The translations under genes were made by a program, and so were the position numbers. From NCBI RefSeq assembly GCF_009848495.1, contig NZ_WWEP01000006.1, forward strand, positions 62,001 to 126,000: DNA of 64,000 nt, written 5' to 3'. Shown here piece after piece: positions 62,901 to 64,000 of this stretch. The DNA comes from Flavobacterium sp. MK4S-17. Its GTDB lineage: Bacteria > Bacteroidota > Bacteroidia > Flavobacteriales > Flavobacteriaceae. Within the stretch, counting starts at the first letter, position 1, and every line of letters starts with the position of its first letter. The notes beneath the pieces are model-generated. The model had not been told where the DNA came from. It was given only the letters and a program-made list of their open reading frames with translations, and made no database searches.

Positions 62901-64000
62901 GTATTTCTACTGAAACCTTTACTGTAAACCCTGCACCGGCAGCTCCTGCTTTACTGGCTAATGTGGCAGATGTTACATGCAGCGCACAGGGCAGCATAAC
63001 CGTAACCCAGCCTACCGGCGGAACATACACCTATAGTATAAACGGTGGTACGCCTCAGGCTTCACCTGTATTTAACGGGCTTGCTGCCGATACTTATACA
63101 ATTACGGCTGATAACGGAAGCGGATGTATTTCTACTGAAACCTTTACTGTAAACCCTGCCCCTGCTGTTAATGTTATAGCTGATGAACAGGATGTAACCT
63201 GTACATCGCTTGGCAGCATCACGGTTCAGTCTCCTGTAGGGAATACTTATACCTATACCATTAACGGAGGTACACCTCAAAATTCACCTGTGTTTAACGG
63301 GCTTACAGCAGATAGCTATACTATTGTGGCGACTGATGGAACTTGTACTTATACCGGCACTTTTACAATAAATGCTGCCCCGGTATTGCCAGCACTTCTG
63401 GCCGATGTAGAAAATGCAACCTGCAGCGCAGCGGGTAGCTTAACAGTTACACAGCCAGTTACAGGCGGTACATTTATGTACAGCCTTGATGGAGGCACTC
63501 CGCAGGCTTCTGCTGAATTTACAGGACTTACCGCAGGAACTTATACTTTAACAGCAGAAGATGCCAACGGTTGTACAACTTCTGCCACATTTACTATTAC
63601 AGGTTCTACAGGAACACTACCTTCTGTAACCGGAATACAGGAATGCAGGGATACCCCATCAGGTAAAAATTATATACTTGAGGCATTACCTGTTAATAAT
63701 TCTTTTGACGGAACAGCAACATTTGTATGGGAAGACGCATCAGGAAATGTTTTACCGGGAAGTGAAAGCACATTTAATGTAACACAATATGTTGCAAACA
63801 ATAATTTTGATGCTGACGATTATCCGCTAACAATAAGGGTAACCGTAACTAATGCCGGAGGATGTGAAGGTACTTATGATTTTACCGTAGATGGTGTTAT
63901 TTGCAGCATACCGCGCGGTATATCCCCTAACAATGATGCTAAGAATGATAGTTTTGACCTGACAGGCCTTAACGCAAGGAAGCTGATAATATTCAACAGG
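59975..64000 (+). CDS. Giant SprB-repeat surface adhesin, T9SS type B, 3' partial
   Basis: The frame is open from ATG 59975 to the right edge (1342 codons). Order: signal peptide (about 1-27, ending TTKAQ); a jelly-roll-like domain (30-190); IPT/TIG (FIPTSGPAGTLVTFTGTGF, ~195-275); lamin-tail domain (ISEIYDKLGGTPGAIELYN, ~285-440); Ig-like domain (~449-542); nine SprB-like repeats (~545-1210); and the start of a type B sorting domain (IPRGISPNNDAKNDSFDL, ~1307 on). Type B domains, as in gliding-motility protein SprB, direct T9SS export and attachment. Its remaining residues lie outside the window. Confidence 0.9.
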   Translation, partial: MQKTTSLFKSVIILIALFTGMYTTKAQVYVHNFDTAPITYPYTAAPLSANPAITGSTWTNSRGNWLSSTGATGQAILVETVVGSTTPTTTITLNFNVATGKLLDITSFNFWRRRTPSAAPNWSMAINGTTVYNNSSIPTTGSAIGQTNVAAPVTGLTGTVTVTFTLNNNATGAGTVYLDDFTLYGTISDAPCTQAPSVSSFIPTSGPAGTLVTFTGTGFEDGVTSVKFNGVEAAGFTVVSDTELKALVPVGTSTGPISVSTGASCNGVSATPFTFFATDCPPAPQEIYISEIYDKLGGTPGAIELYNPSGSPVNLNGYRLLRYGEIGDPQNAPSFYNMILSGTIGPEDTFLVTINMNNSDTCNIIGDFDLENGINENDEFELLKNNVVIDNVEIPLGTGQTSGRGYTLIRKPGAIAPKAAFDVNDWNVFGDENCADLGQHLADPITLPPPGEITQQPVSESVCEDETATFTVQIDGTGFTYQWKFLNDSGNWVNVSGANYAGGNTATLTVNAALELNNTQYYCEIVSGDCTLITEAVQLTVSPLPIVAVATTFDCTLNLGGFTITPSIGTGLTYSINGGMTFSANTIYTGLIEAEYTLIIRSATGCETIMPVTIQGPVLTATTQDETCNALGSLTVTSPMGGTYTYSINGGTPQSTPEFTGLAADTYTVTVDDGVGCVLTETYTINGPATVVVTADLEDETCGGLGSITVTNPTGATYTYTLNGGAPQASPIFENLSADTYTIVADNGSGCTYTETFTINAAPTPPVLLADVVDEVCGALGSITVTQPTGGTYTYAINGGTPQASPVFGNLAADTYTVTADNGSGCISTETFTVNPAPAAPVLLADVVDEVCGALGSITVTQPTGGTYTYTINGGTPQASPVFGNLAADTYTVTADNGSGCISTETFTVNPAPAAPVLLADVVDEVCGALGSITVTQPTGGAYTYTINGGTPQASPVFGNLAADTYTVTADNGSGCISTETFTVNPAPAAPALLANVADVTCSAQGSITVTQPTGGTYTYSINGGTPQASPVFNGLAADTYTITADNGSGCISTETFTVNPAPAVNVIADEQDVTCTSLGSITVQSPVGNTYTYTINGGTPQNSPVFNGLTADSYTIVATDGTCTYTGTFTINAAPVLPALLADVENATCSAAGSLTVTQPVTGGTFMYSLDGGTPQASAEFTGLTAGTYTLTAEDANGCTTSATFTITGSTGTLPSVTGIQECRDTPSGKNYILEALPVNNSFDGTATFVWEDASGNVLPGSESTFNVTQYVANNNFDADDYPLTIRVTVTNAGGCEGTYDFTVDGVICSIPRGISPNNDAKNDSFDLTGLNARKLIIFNR
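61610..63603 (+). repeat. Nine tandem SprB-like repeats, 216-225 bp
   Basis: The conserved GGAAGC-type box (GSITV) falls at about 61652, 61868, 62090, 62315, 62540, 62765, 62990, 63212 and 63434. Spacing is 216-225 bp, always a multiple of three. Units 3-5 are nearly identical DNA; the first and last units are most diverged. Most units have one Cys near each end (VCGALG and SGCISTET). Confidence 0.92.

Noticed and set aside
61610..63603. Regular ~222-bp repeats as a possible CRISPR or non-coding satellite
   Set aside because: All spacings are multiples of three and lie in one open frame with SprB-like protein motifs; there are no short identical repeats with unique spacers.

Overview
The window looks like a low-GC member of the Bacteroidota, most probably Flavobacterium or a close relative in the Flavobacteriaceae. 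Three kinds of evidence support this. Several genes are preceded by Bacteroidetes-type promoters (TAnnTTTG at -7, sometimes with TTG at -33). Five secreted proteins end in type IX secretion (T9SS) sorting domains: four of type A, and one of type B (gliding-motility-associated) cut by the right edge. The family content is also typical: BatA-like, DUF983, DUF5723 and YeeE/YedE proteins and an endonuclease III without its Fe-S site. No rRNA, tRNA, CRISPR array, insertion sequence or integrase was found.

Layout. 1-1060: 3' end of a phytochrome-like histidine kinase. 1.1-4.7 kb: fumC and small hypothetical genes, including a divergent pair (Xre-type regulator and 63-aa protein) around a perfect 20-bp palindrome. 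4.8-13.3 kb: DEAD-box helicase, exported beta-propeller lactonase-like protein, an operon of BatA-like protein, degenerate dihydroorotase, small membrane protein and alpha/beta hydrolase, then three minus-strand genes starting with an MBL hydrolase. 13.4-21.5 kb: conserved unknown protein, bcp, nth, an ECF sigma factor with a 47-aa satellite gene, uvrA, lpd. 21.6-29.8 kb: DPP-IV-like peptidase, YciO-type protein, UvrD helicase, DUF983 protein, AraC regulator, RsmB-like RNA methyltransferase. 29.8-32.2 kb: two tandem paralogous T9SS nucleases. 32.3-39.3 kb: serine deaminase, panB, RluA-type pseudouridine synthase, DUF5723 protein, comM/yifB, PH-domain protein.

39.3-44.6 kb holds a cation/proton antiporter followed by a sulfur-handling cluster: CoA-disulfide-reductase-like flavoprotein, two half-size YeeE/YedE transporters, a cysteine-bearing Crp/Fnr regulator and a TauE/SafE exporter. 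Two similar inverted repeats (GTAAC-N4-GTTAC type) lie just under 50 bp before the first YeeE gene and before tauE, which suggests a small regulon. 44.6-54.8 kb holds an NtrY/NtrC-like two-component system divergent from an exporter operon (HlyD adaptor, S41 peptidase, ABC ATPase, FtsX-type permease, TolC channel). Two near-identical 16-bp dyads with centres 22 bp apart sit between them and look like enhancer sites for the regulator. 54.9-64.0 kb encodes three large surface or secreted proteins: an SBBP-type propeller protein, an A-B-C-A-B-C-A repeat protein, and a SprB-repeat adhesin with nine tandem repeats.

The most interesting signals are the enhancer-controlled exporter containing a peptidase, the candidate Crp/Fnr sulfur regulon, the degenerate dihydroorotase, the palindrome-centred divergent pair, and the DNA-level tandem repeats in the terminal adhesin.
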